Below, in pieces: positions 5,776 through 11,503 of a stretch of 11,503 nt of DNA. The notes under the pieces were generated by a model that was not told where the DNA came from, did not search any database, and worked only from the letters and a program-made list of their open reading frames with translations. The stretch is taken from contig JBAVJB010000019.1 in NCBI GenBank assembly GCA_049687495.1, forward strand, positions 1 to 11,503. Reading direction: 5' to 3'. Each line of letters begins with the position of its first letter. The stretch's first letter is position 1. The DNA comes from Salinimicrobium sp049687495 (lineage in GTDB: Bacteria; Bacteroidota; Bacteroidia; Flavobacteriales; Flavobacteriaceae). The position numbers and the translations under genes were made by a program.

Positions 5776-6201
5776 TTAGTTCAATTGTGTTTGATATGCC
5801 ACTGCGTACATTTTGAGCTGTTTGATCATGCTCACCAGTCCGTTGGCACGGGTTGGAGACAAATGCTCCTTAAGGCCGATCTCGTCAATGAATTGTGTAT
5901 CTGCCTCGATAATATCTTTTGGATGCTGGTTTGAGAAGGTGCGAACAAGAATGGCAATAATCCCTTTGGTTATGATCGCATCGCTGTCTGCAGTGAAGAC
6001 CAGTTTATCGCCGTCCATTTCGGCATGAACCCAAACCTTGCTTTGGCAGCCTTTGATGAGATTGTCATCAGTCTTGTACTGCTCCTCGATGAGCGGAAGC
6101 GATTTTCCCAGCTCGATCATGTGCTCGTAACGCTGCATCCAGTCATCAAACATTTCGAATTCCTCGACGATGTCTTCCTGTATTTCTTTAATTGTACTCA
6201 C
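5776..6201 (-). CDS. sufE: SufE, sulfur acceptor / activator of the cysteine desulfurase SufS
   Basis: This 141-residue protein is a typical full-length SufE. Recognisable segments are the helical start VEEFEMFDDWMQRYEHMIELGKSLP (split by the family motifs DDWMQRY and LGKSLP), then DDNLIKGCQSKVW (45-57) with the active Cys C52, and SPTRANGL (115-122) near the end. C52 accepts persulfide sulfur from SufS and passes it to the SufBCD scaffold. The start is GTG at 6201. The nearest upstream ATG is out of frame and the next in-frame ATG (M17) would remove the conserved first helix. The gap to sufS is 48 bases and contains a hairpin and a palindrome, the longest gap within the operon. The DUF59 gene follows after one base. 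Confidence 0.95.
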   Translation of the reverse strand: MSTIKEIQEDIVEEFEMFDDWMQRYEHMIELGKSLPLIEEQYKTDDNLIKGCQSKVWVHAEMDGDKLVFTADSDAIITKGIIAILVRTFSNQHPKDIIEADTQFIDEIGLKEHLSPTRANGLVSMIKQLKMYAVAYQTQLN

Positions 6202-6220
6202 AGTTTTTTGTTTTTGCTTC

Positions 6221-6236
6221 GGAAGGAAGACCTTCC
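6221..6236 (-). other. Small hairpin in the sufS-sufE gap
   Basis: GGAAGG-AAGA-CCTTCC is a perfect 6-pair stem with a 4-base loop, midway between the sufS stop and the sufE GTG start. It abuts the AAAAATGTCATTTTT palindrome. On the minus strand it is not followed by a U-tract, so it does not look like a terminator. It could stabilise or mark a cleavage site in the transcript. Function is inferred only from position. Confidence 0.4.
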
Positions 6237-6251
6237 AAAAATGTCATTTTT
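6237..6251. repeat. AAAAATGTCATTTTT palindrome at the sufS stop codon
   Basis: This is the third perfect copy of the 15-base interrupted palindrome in the window. It overlaps two bases of the sufS TAA, one base further into the codon than at hflX and DUF59. It is preceded by C, as are all copies here. Its recurrence at stop codons suggests a family of genomic elements and not chance. Confidence 0.7.
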
Positions 6252-7488
6252 AAGACAACATATTTTTTGCCCTTTTCACCGCGGCTACAAAAGTGTCAAT
6301 TTCCTCTTTTGTATTATAGAAAGCGAAAGAAGCGCGCACGGTTCCAGGAATTCTATAATAATCCATTACGGGTTGTGCGCAATGGTGGCCGGTTCTCACG
6401 GCAACCCCAAGTTTATCAATAATTGCGCCTATGTCGTAAGGGTGAATTTCCCCGATGTTGAAGGAGATCACTGCCGTTTTTTCTTCGGAAGTTCCGTAGA
6501 TCCTTAGATCCTCGATCTCCTGAAGTTTTTCTGTAGCGTACTGCAGCAGCTCCTGTTCATAGGCAGCGATATTTTCAAAGCCTATTTGATTCATGTAATC
6601 CAGTGCAGCTCCAAAGGCTATTCCGCCGGAGATGTTTGGTGTTCCCGCCTCGAATTTGTGCGGTAGATCGGCATAGGTAGTCTTTTCAAAAGTAACTGTA
6701 GCGATCATTTCGCCGCCGCCCTGGTAAGGCGGAAGCTTTTTCAGCCATTCTTCTTTACCGTAAAGCATTCCCACGCCTGTTGGTCCGCACATCTTGTGTG
6801 CAGAAACCACGTAGAAATCCACATCCAGCTCCTGTACATCGGCTTTGATATGGGGCGCCGCCTGGGCACCATCAATGAGCACGGCAGCTCCAACCGAATG
6901 GGCTTTGTCTATGATATCTTTTATCGGATTCACCGTTCCCAAGGCATTGGAAACGTGGTTCACAAAGACCAGTTTTGTGTTTTCTGAAACAAGCGCCTCG
7001 AAATCTGCCATTTTTAAGGTCCCGTCCTCATTCATCGGGATCACCTTCAGCCTTGCACCGCTGCGCTCGCAAAGCATTTGCCAGGGCACGATGTTGGAAT
7101 GATGTTCCAGGGCAGAAACGATGATCTCATCGCCTTCCTTCAGCAAAGCGGCAAAGCCGTTTGCAACCAGGTTGATGGCGTGAGTGGTGCCCGAGGTCAA
7201 AATGATCTCGTGGGACTTTTCAGCATTAAAATGCTTCTGAATTTTTATCCTCGCCTGTTCGTAAGCGTCTGTGGCCTCCTGTGAAAGCGTATGCACTCCG
7301 CGGTGAATATTGGCGTTGTAACGTGAATAGTAATCAACAATAGTATCGATCACCTGCTGTGGCGTCTGCGAGGTGGCCGCGTTGTCGAAATACACCAGCG
7401 GATAGCCGTTCACCTTCCGGGAAAGAATAGGAAAATCCTTCCGGATAGATTCAACATCAAAATTCACTTTTTGAGCAGCAACTTTCAT
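6250..7488 (-). CDS. sufS: SufS, PLP-dependent cysteine desulfurase
   Basis: This complete 412-residue class V aminotransferase-fold enzyme converts L-cysteine to L-alanine and leaves a persulfide on its active Cys. Family motifs appear in order: YFDNAATSQTP (33-43), NIHRGVHTLS (60-69), TSGTTHAIN (98-106), EHHSNIVPW (128-136, with the PLP-stacking His H129), IDGAQAAPH (205-213, D206), the PLP-binding SAHKMCGPTG (K232) and RTGHHCAQP (C370 as the persulfide Cys). RTGHHC and the overall length favour SufS (group II) over IscS, as does the direct SufE neighbour. It starts with ATG 13 bases after the sufD stop. No frameshift or missing catalytic residue is visible. Confidence 0.97.
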   Translation of the reverse strand: MKVAAQKVNFDVESIRKDFPILSRKVNGYPLVYFDNAATSQTPQQVIDTIVDYYSRYNANIHRGVHTLSQEATDAYEQARIKIQKHFNAEKSHEIILTSGTTHAINLVANGFAALLKEGDEIIVSALEHHSNIVPWQMLCERSGARLKVIPMNEDGTLKMADFEALVSENTKLVFVNHVSNALGTVNPIKDIIDKAHSVGAAVLIDGAQAAPHIKADVQELDVDFYVVSAHKMCGPTGVGMLYGKEEWLKKLPPYQGGGEMIATVTFEKTTYADLPHKFEAGTPNISGGIAFGAALDYMNQIGFENIAAYEQELLQYATEKLQEIEDLRIYGTSEEKTAVISFNIGEIHPYDIGAIIDKLGVAVRTGHHCAQPVMDYYRIPGTVRASFAFYNTKEEIDTFVAAVKRAKNMLS

Positions 7489-7501
7489 TCGGGGCTATTT
7501 T

Positions 7502-8815
7502 TTACAGGCTGTATCCTACGTTTACACCGAGTTTTTCAGCAATGATCTTATTGATCCTTGTCTTGAGCTCAGGAATTTTCACACTTTCCAGCACGTTGTT
7601 CGCAAAAGCGTACATCAGCAGCGCCTGGGCTTCCTTCTTCGGAATTCCGCGGGAACGCAGGTAGAACAACGACTCCTCGTCCAACTGACCGATAGTACAA
7701 CCGTGGCTACACTTTACATCATCTGCAAAGATCTCCAGCTGAGGTTTTGAGTTGATGGTCGCCTTGTCGTCCAGCAAAATATTGTTGTTCGCCTGGAAGG
7801 CGTTCGTTTTTTGCGCGATCTTGTCTACAATGATCTTTCCGTTAAAAACTCCGGTGGAATTTTCAGCATAAACTCCTTTATAGTCCTGGTGGCTCTCACA
7901 GTTTGGCTGTTTGTGGTGCACCAGCGTGTTGTGGTCAACATGCTGTTTGCCCTCAATAACGGTAACTCCTTTTAAGGTCGAATCTATGCGCTCGCCTCTT
8001 TGATAAAAGTTAAGGTTGTTTCGGGTAAGCTCCCCTCCAAAGGAGAAAGTATGTACAGATGCCACACTTTCCTGCTGTTGGTCGATATAGGTGTTGTCGA
8101 TCAAAGAGGCAGTGGTCGCATCGTTCTGAATTTTATAATAATCAACGATCGCACGTTTTTCAGCAAAGATCTCGGTAACCGAATTCGTTAACACAGGATG
8201 ATCTGTAAGGCTTTGGTGCCTCTCGATGATCTGTACGTGAGAATTCTCACCCACCACGATCAGGTTGCGAGGCTGCACCAAAAGGGCAGATTCGTTTCCT
8301 GTCGAAAAGTTGATGATCTGTATCGGCTTGTCGGCCATCGTATTCTTTGGAATATTGATATAAGCTCCTTCGCGTGAAAAAGCAGTATTCAGCGAATTAA
8401 GACTTTCATTAGGCGCGATCTTGTTGAAATAGTTGTCGATGACCGGCTTGTACTTCGAACTGTTCATAGCCGAAGACATCAAACAGGCATCGATCTTCTC
8501 GTGCGTGGTCGCCGAAAGATGCGACGAATAAATCCCGTCGATGAACACGATCTTATAGGTGTCGATGTCGTCGATGAAATATTTCTCGACATCGCGATAA
8601 TCTATGGTGTCCTCTTTCTTCGGAAAAACGGTATAGTCATGCTTGAGCAGCTTGTTAAGGGAAGTGTACTTCCATGCCTCCTGCTTTTTGGTAGGAAAGC
8701 CGGTTTGCTCAAACTCCTTTATCGCGCGGCTTCTAATGTCGTGGATCTCAGAATGCATGTCCACGTTCTCTTCAAAAGCCAGAAAAGAGGATAATAATTT
8801 ATCTTTTAATTCCAT
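7502..8815 (-). CDS. sufD: SufD, scaffold subunit of the SufBCD Fe-S assembly complex
   Basis: This 437-residue protein pairs with SufB and the ATPase SufC to form the SufBC2D scaffold. The N-terminal helical part contains RAIKEFEQTGFPTKKQEAWKY (31-50 region), the usual SufD sequence around 'GxPxxxxExWKYT'. The centre is beta-helix-like and poor in motifs. The C-terminal part carries KPQLEIFADDVKCSHGCTIG (357-376) and SLFYLRSRGIPKKEA (382-396). H371 in CSHG probably corresponds to the functionally important SufD His of E. coli. The gene starts with ATG 45 bases downstream of the sufC stop, a gap holding two small inverted repeats, and ends 13 bases before sufS. It is complete and ordinary for Bacteroidota. 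Confidence 0.96.
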   Translation of the reverse strand: MELKDKLLSSFLAFEENVDMHSEIHDIRSRAIKEFEQTGFPTKKQEAWKYTSLNKLLKHDYTVFPKKEDTIDYRDVEKYFIDDIDTYKIVFIDGIYSSHLSATTHEKIDACLMSSAMNSSKYKPVIDNYFNKIAPNESLNSLNTAFSREGAYINIPKNTMADKPIQIINFSTGNESALLVQPRNLIVVGENSHVQIIERHQSLTDHPVLTNSVTEIFAEKRAIVDYYKIQNDATTASLIDNTYIDQQQESVASVHTFSFGGELTRNNLNFYQRGERIDSTLKGVTVIEGKQHVDHNTLVHHKQPNCESHQDYKGVYAENSTGVFNGKIIVDKIAQKTNAFQANNNILLDDKATINSKPQLEIFADDVKCSHGCTIGQLDEESLFYLRSRGIPKKEAQALLMYAFANNVLESVKIPELKTRINKIIAEKLGVNVGYSL

Positions 8816-8831
8816 TGTTCAATTTTGTTTC

Positions 8832-8863
8832 TTCCCAAAAAGGGGAAATTTAAGCAGCGCTTA
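8832..8863 (-). other. Two small inverted repeats in the sufC-sufD gap
   Basis: TAAGC-AGC-GCTTA (8851-8863) overlaps the sufC stop codon, and TTCCC-AAAAAG-GGGAA (8832-8847) follows it on the minus strand. Each has 5-base arms. Neither is followed by a U-tract on the minus strand, so terminators are unlikely. They could limit 3' decay or adjust the sufC to sufD ratio. Arms this short can also arise by chance. Confidence 0.25.
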
Positions 8864-9616
8864 CTGTGCGCTTACTTCTTCCTTGATCCAGTCGTAACCT
8901 TTTTCCTCCAGCTCGTAAGCCAGTTCCTTGGTTCCAGATTTCACGATCTTTCCATCCAGCATTACGTGAACAAAATCAGGAATGATGTAATCCAGCAATC
9001 TTTGGTAGTGAGTGATCACAAGAGTCGCATTTTCGGGAGTCTTCAGCTTGTTCACCCCGTTCGCAACAATTCTCAGCGCGTCAATATCAAGACCTGAATC
9101 TGTCTCGTCAAGAATAGCCAGTTTTGGCTCCAGCATTGCCATTTGAAAGATCTCGTTTCTTTTCTTTTCACCTCCGGAAAATCCTTCATTCAATGATCTC
9201 GACAAGAATTTACGGTCGATCTCCAAAAGTTCAGATTTCTCCCTGATCTTCTTCAGCATCTCATTGGCCGGCATATCTTCCAGGCCTTTTGCTTTCCTGT
9301 TTGCATTGATCACGGTTCTCATGAAGTTGGTCACAGTAACTCCCGGAATTTCTACCGGGTACTGGAACGAAAGGAAAATTCCTTTGTGCGCTCTTTCTTC
9401 GGGAGCGAATTCTGAAAGTTCTTCCCCTTCAAAAATGATCTCTCCACGGGTCACTTCATACTCTTCCTTCCCGGCGATCACCGAAGACAAAGTACTTTTT
9501 CCTGAACCGTTAGGTCCCATTATAGCGTGAACTTCTCCCGGATTGATCTCCAGGTCAATTCCCTTTAATATTTTGAGACCTTCAACTTTGGCGTGTAAAT
9601 TTTTGATCTTAAGCAT
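8861..9616 (-). CDS. sufC: SufC, ABC-type ATPase of the SufBCD Fe-S assembly complex
   Basis: This 251-residue soluble ABC ATPase has all the canonical motifs. Walker A is GPNGSGKST (34-42), the Q-loop glutamine is in SFQYP (Q85), the signature is FSGGEKKRNE (146-155), Walker B with its catalytic Glu and D-loop is LAILDETDSGLD (167-178), and the H-loop is ITHYQ (H203). The KKRNE form of the signature and ETDSGLD are characteristic of SufC as opposed to transporter ATPases. Its ATP cycle rearranges SufB and SufD during cluster building. No transmembrane partner is encoded nearby, in line with SufC being cytosolic. It starts 25 bases after the lipoprotein stop. Confidence 0.98.
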   Translation of the reverse strand: MLKIKNLHAKVEGLKILKGIDLEINPGEVHAIMGPNGSGKSTLSSVIAGKEEYEVTRGEIIFEGEELSEFAPEERAHKGIFLSFQYPVEIPGVTVTNFMRTVINANRKAKGLEDMPANEMLKKIREKSELLEIDRKFLSRSLNEGFSGGEKKRNEIFQMAMLEPKLAILDETDSGLDIDALRIVANGVNKLKTPENATLVITHYQRLLDYIIPDFVHVMLDGKIVKSGTKELAYELEEKGYDWIKEEVSAQ

Positions 9617-9641
9617 TGCGTTCTTTTTATGTGCCGATTTT

Positions 9642-10049
9642 TCAATCTTGCTCTTCGTTATTATTCATGGCAGGCGCTTTTACAGTGTCTGCCTTAGATT
9701 GGGAAACTTCGAGGATCTCCCTGATTTGTGCTATTTCTTCCCAGCCTTCTCCCGGGTTGTTTATAATTTTCGCTCTCACCGTGACGGGTACCATGTCAAA
9801 ATTGTCTTTTTTGAGAGGTGCCACGCTGTCTGCCAGTTTCATAGAGATCGAGTCCAGCTCTACTCCATAGATGAAATCTTTTCCTTTCAATACTGCTGCA
9901 TCGGCCAGGTAAATAAAATCTCCTTTTATGGTGGTGAGACTGTCCTGCACCTGCTCTACTGCCTCAGGTTCAATTTCCTCGCGGGTATCGTCTCCGCAAG
10001 CAGAAAAACCTAACAAGATGATCAAAGCAGCGAATAATGTTCTTTTCAT
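9642..10049 (-). CDS. Small lipoprotein with an NlpE-like domain, between sufB and sufC
   Basis: This protein has 135 residues. The N-terminus MKRTLFAALIILLGFSAC is a lipoprotein signal with the lipidated Cys at C18 (FSAC), followed by an acidic stretch GDDTREEIEPEA. Acidic residues just after the Cys are common in exported Bacteroidota lipoproteins, though surface display is only a possibility. The core (about 39-117) reads TTIKGDFIYLADAAVLKGKD, then YGVELDSISMKLAD, VPVTVRAKI and IREILEVSQ. The GxFxYxADAAV start and the following beta pattern resemble the C-terminal OB-fold domain of NlpE, an envelope-stress and copper-linked lipoprotein, but the cysteines of that domain are absent. That likeness is inference from pattern only. 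The tail 118-135 is polar and probably disordered. Gaps of 5 bases to sufB and 25 to sufC place it firmly in the SUF transcript, although its product belongs to the envelope. Confidence 0.85.
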   Translation of the reverse strand: MKRTLFAALIILLGFSACGDDTREEIEPEAVEQVQDSLTTIKGDFIYLADAAVLKGKDFIYGVELDSISMKLADSVAPLKKDNFDMVPVTVRAKIINNPGEGWEEIAQIREILEVSQSKADTVKAPAMNNNEEQD

Positions 10050-10054
10050 GTTGT

Positions 10055-11500
10055 TTATCCTACAGATCCTTCCAATGAAATTTCCAATAGTTTCTGTGCT
10101 TCTACGGCAAATTCCATCGGCAGTTTGTTCAATACTTCTTTGCTAAAACCGTTCACGATAAGGGCGATGGCTTTTTCAGTATCTATTCCGCGCTGGTTGC
10201 AATAGAATATCTGGTCTTCCCCGATCTTACTCGTGGTTGCCTCATGCTCTACTCGTGCGCTCTTGTTCTTTGCCTCGATGTATGGGAAAGTGTGGGCCCC
10301 ACAATTGTTGCCCATCAACAGGGAATCGCACTGCGAGAAATTACGGGCGTTTTCGGCCCGGCTGTTGATCTGTACCAATCCGCGGTAGCTGTTTTGCGAC
10401 TGTCCTGCGGAAATACCTTTGGAAATAATGGTACTCTTGGTGTTCTTGCCAAGGTGGATCATTTTTGTTCCGGTATCTGCCTGCTGATAAGCGTTGGTCA
10501 CGGCGATGGAGTAGAATTCCCCAACCGAGTTGTCACCTTTCAACACACAGGAAGGATATTTCCAGGTCACGGCCGATCCGGTCTCTACCTGTGTCCAGCT
10601 GATCTTCGCATTCTTCTCGCAAAGTCCTCTTTTGGTCACGAAGTTGAAAACCCCGCCTTTTCCTTCTTTATCTCCCGGATACCAGTTTTGTACCGTAGAA
10701 TATTTTATTTCTGCATCATCAAGCGCGATCAATTCCACAACCGCTGCGTGCAGCTGATTCTCATCCCTCTGCGGAGCAGTACAACCTTCAAGATAGCTCA
10801 CGTAGCTGCCTTCATCGGCAATTACCAGTGTTCTCTCGAATTGACCTGTTCCTGCCTGGTTGATTCGGAAATATGTTGAAAGTTCCATAGGGCATCTCAC
10901 TCCCTTCGGAATGTAACAGAAAGAACCGTCACTAAATACTGCGGAATTTAAAGCCGCGTAAAAATTATCTTTTTGAGGCACTACCGTTCCCAGGTATTTC
11001 TTCACCAGCTCCGGGTGTTCCTGAATTGCTTCGGAAATAGAGCAGAAAATAATTCCTTTTTCAGCAAGTGTTTTTTTGAAGGTAGTGGTCACCGAAACAG
11101 AGTCCATTACTACGTCTACAGCAACCCCGGCCAGTTTTTTCTGCTCATCGAGCGAGATTCCCAATTTCTTGAAAGTGTCAAGCAATTCGGGATCTACCTC
11201 GTCAAGACTGTCATACTTCGGCTTCTTGTTGGGAGCCGAGTAGTAGGAAATGTTCTGAAAATCTGGCTTCTTGTAATGGACGTTTGCCCATTCAGGTTCC
11301 ACCATCTGTTCCCAGGCGCGAAAAGCCTCAAGCCTCCAGTTGGTCATCCATTCTGGTTCGTTCTTCTTGAGCGAGATCGCTCTCACAATATCTTCGTTCA
11401 GCCCAACAGGAAGCGTATCAGATTCAATATCGGTATAGAATCCGTACTTATACTCCTTGTTGTCGAGCTCTTTTTTTAAATCATCTTCGGTATATGCCAT
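10055..11500 (-). CDS. sufB: SufB, scaffold subunit of the SufBCD Fe-S assembly complex
   Basis: This complete 481-residue SufB begins MAYTEDDLKKEL at the ATG ending at 11500, three bases from the window edge. Family sequences include RLEAFRAW (56-63), FSDGSFCYIPKGVRCP (189-204), YLEGCTAP (236-243), RGLCEKNAKISWTQVETGSAVTWKYP (in the 291-316 region), CDSLLMGNNCGAHTFPY (391-407) and EHEATTSKIGEDQIFYCNQRGI (418-439). C400 in NNCGAHTFP probably matches the E. coli SufB Cys needed for cluster building, and the Cys-rich central part agrees with sulfur transfer along the beta-helix. SufB is the first SUF gene in the window. The promoter and any upstream SUF genes or regulator lie beyond the right edge. 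Confidence 0.98.
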   Translation of the reverse strand: MAYTEDDLKKELDNKEYKYGFYTDIESDTLPVGLNEDIVRAISLKKNEPEWMTNWRLEAFRAWEQMVEPEWANVHYKKPDFQNISYYSAPNKKPKYDSLDEVDPELLDTFKKLGISLDEQKKLAGVAVDVVMDSVSVTTTFKKTLAEKGIIFCSISEAIQEHPELVKKYLGTVVPQKDNFYAALNSAVFSDGSFCYIPKGVRCPMELSTYFRINQAGTGQFERTLVIADEGSYVSYLEGCTAPQRDENQLHAAVVELIALDDAEIKYSTVQNWYPGDKEGKGGVFNFVTKRGLCEKNAKISWTQVETGSAVTWKYPSCVLKGDNSVGEFYSIAVTNAYQQADTGTKMIHLGKNTKSTIISKGISAGQSQNSYRGLVQINSRAENARNFSQCDSLLMGNNCGAHTFPYIEAKNKSARVEHEATTSKIGEDQIFYCNQRGIDTEKAIALIVNGFSKEVLNKLPMEFAVEAQKLLEISLEGSVG

Positions 11501-11503
11501 CTT

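Noticed and set aside
6025..6507. A 160-codon plus-strand open frame across the sufE-sufS junction
   Set aside because: It is antisense to two conserved genes and shows no domain, signal or promoter.
7001..7015. AAATCTGCCATTTTT inside sufS, similar to the stop-codon palindrome
   Set aside because: It has two mismatches in one arm, lies in the middle of a coding region and encodes the expected residues KMADF. It is probably chance.
9543..10013. A 156-codon plus-strand open frame opposite the lipoprotein gene
   Set aside because: I considered whether this strand was the real gene, because the lipoprotein is small. The minus-strand product has a clean lipoprotein signal, and its gaps match the operon. 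The plus-strand product has neither.
10244..10879. A 211-codon plus-strand open frame opposite sufB, and another of 168 codons at 10973-11479
   Set aside because: Both lie wholly antisense to a textbook SufB gene and encode Cys- and Phe-rich sequence with no recognisable motif. The frames are open because of the codon use of sufB.
11498..11503. Apparent absence of sufA, an A-type carrier or a SUF regulator
   Set aside because: Only three bases upstream of sufB are in the window, so genes or regulators before it cannot be judged missing.

Overview
The window looks like chromosomal DNA of a marine-type Flavobacteriaceae bacterium (Bacteroidota). The reasons are the gene families present (DUF2480, DUF3078, a Bacteroidota-style HflX, a choice-of-anchor protein tail), the absence of Shine-Dalgarno sequences, and promoter-like TAnnTTTG boxes upstream of genes. 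I cannot name the genus from sequence alone. It is gene-dense: no gap exceeds about 115 bases, and there is no tRNA, rRNA, CRISPR array, insertion sequence or phage gene.

Layout. Positions 2-130 (+) are the 3' tail of a secreted choice-of-anchor/DUF5689-like protein. Positions 182-1738 (+) encode a COG2509-type FAD-dependent dehydrogenase with a GTG start. A convergent junction (1739-1850) holds two hairpins that can end transcription from both sides. Every remaining gene is on the minus strand. Positions 1851-2576 encode a small secreted protein made of two lipocalin-like units, and 2681-3904 encode the ribosome-associated GTPase HflX, which has its own promoter. Next comes a long SUF iron-sulfur assembly operon read from right to left: sufB (10055-11500), a small lipoprotein (9642-10049), sufC, sufD, sufS, sufE, a DUF59/MIP18 gene, a DUF2480 gene and a DUF3078 outer-membrane barrel gene (3931-4908). 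Gaps inside the operon run from 1 to 48 bases, so the nine genes are probably one transcript whose main promoter lies upstream of 11500, outside the window.

How the genes work together. SufS takes sulfur from cysteine and SufE relays it to the SufBCD scaffold ATPase, where a cluster is built. The DUF59 protein probably helps pass clusters to targets. The DUF2480 protein, the envelope lipoprotein and the DUF3078 barrel have no assigned role in this pathway. Their place in the operon makes them the most interesting candidates for undescribed Fe-S-linked functions.

Points worth attention: (1) a 15-base palindrome, AAAAATGNCATTTTT, lies at or just after four stop codons; (2) two near-identical 33-base palindromes bracket one gene, and one base pair differs by a compensatory change; (3) an apparent one-base deletion in a T run at the end of the DUF3078 gene replaces a barrel-type C-terminus ending in Phe with an unrelated tail; (4) an NlpE-like lipoprotein sits between sufB and sufC.
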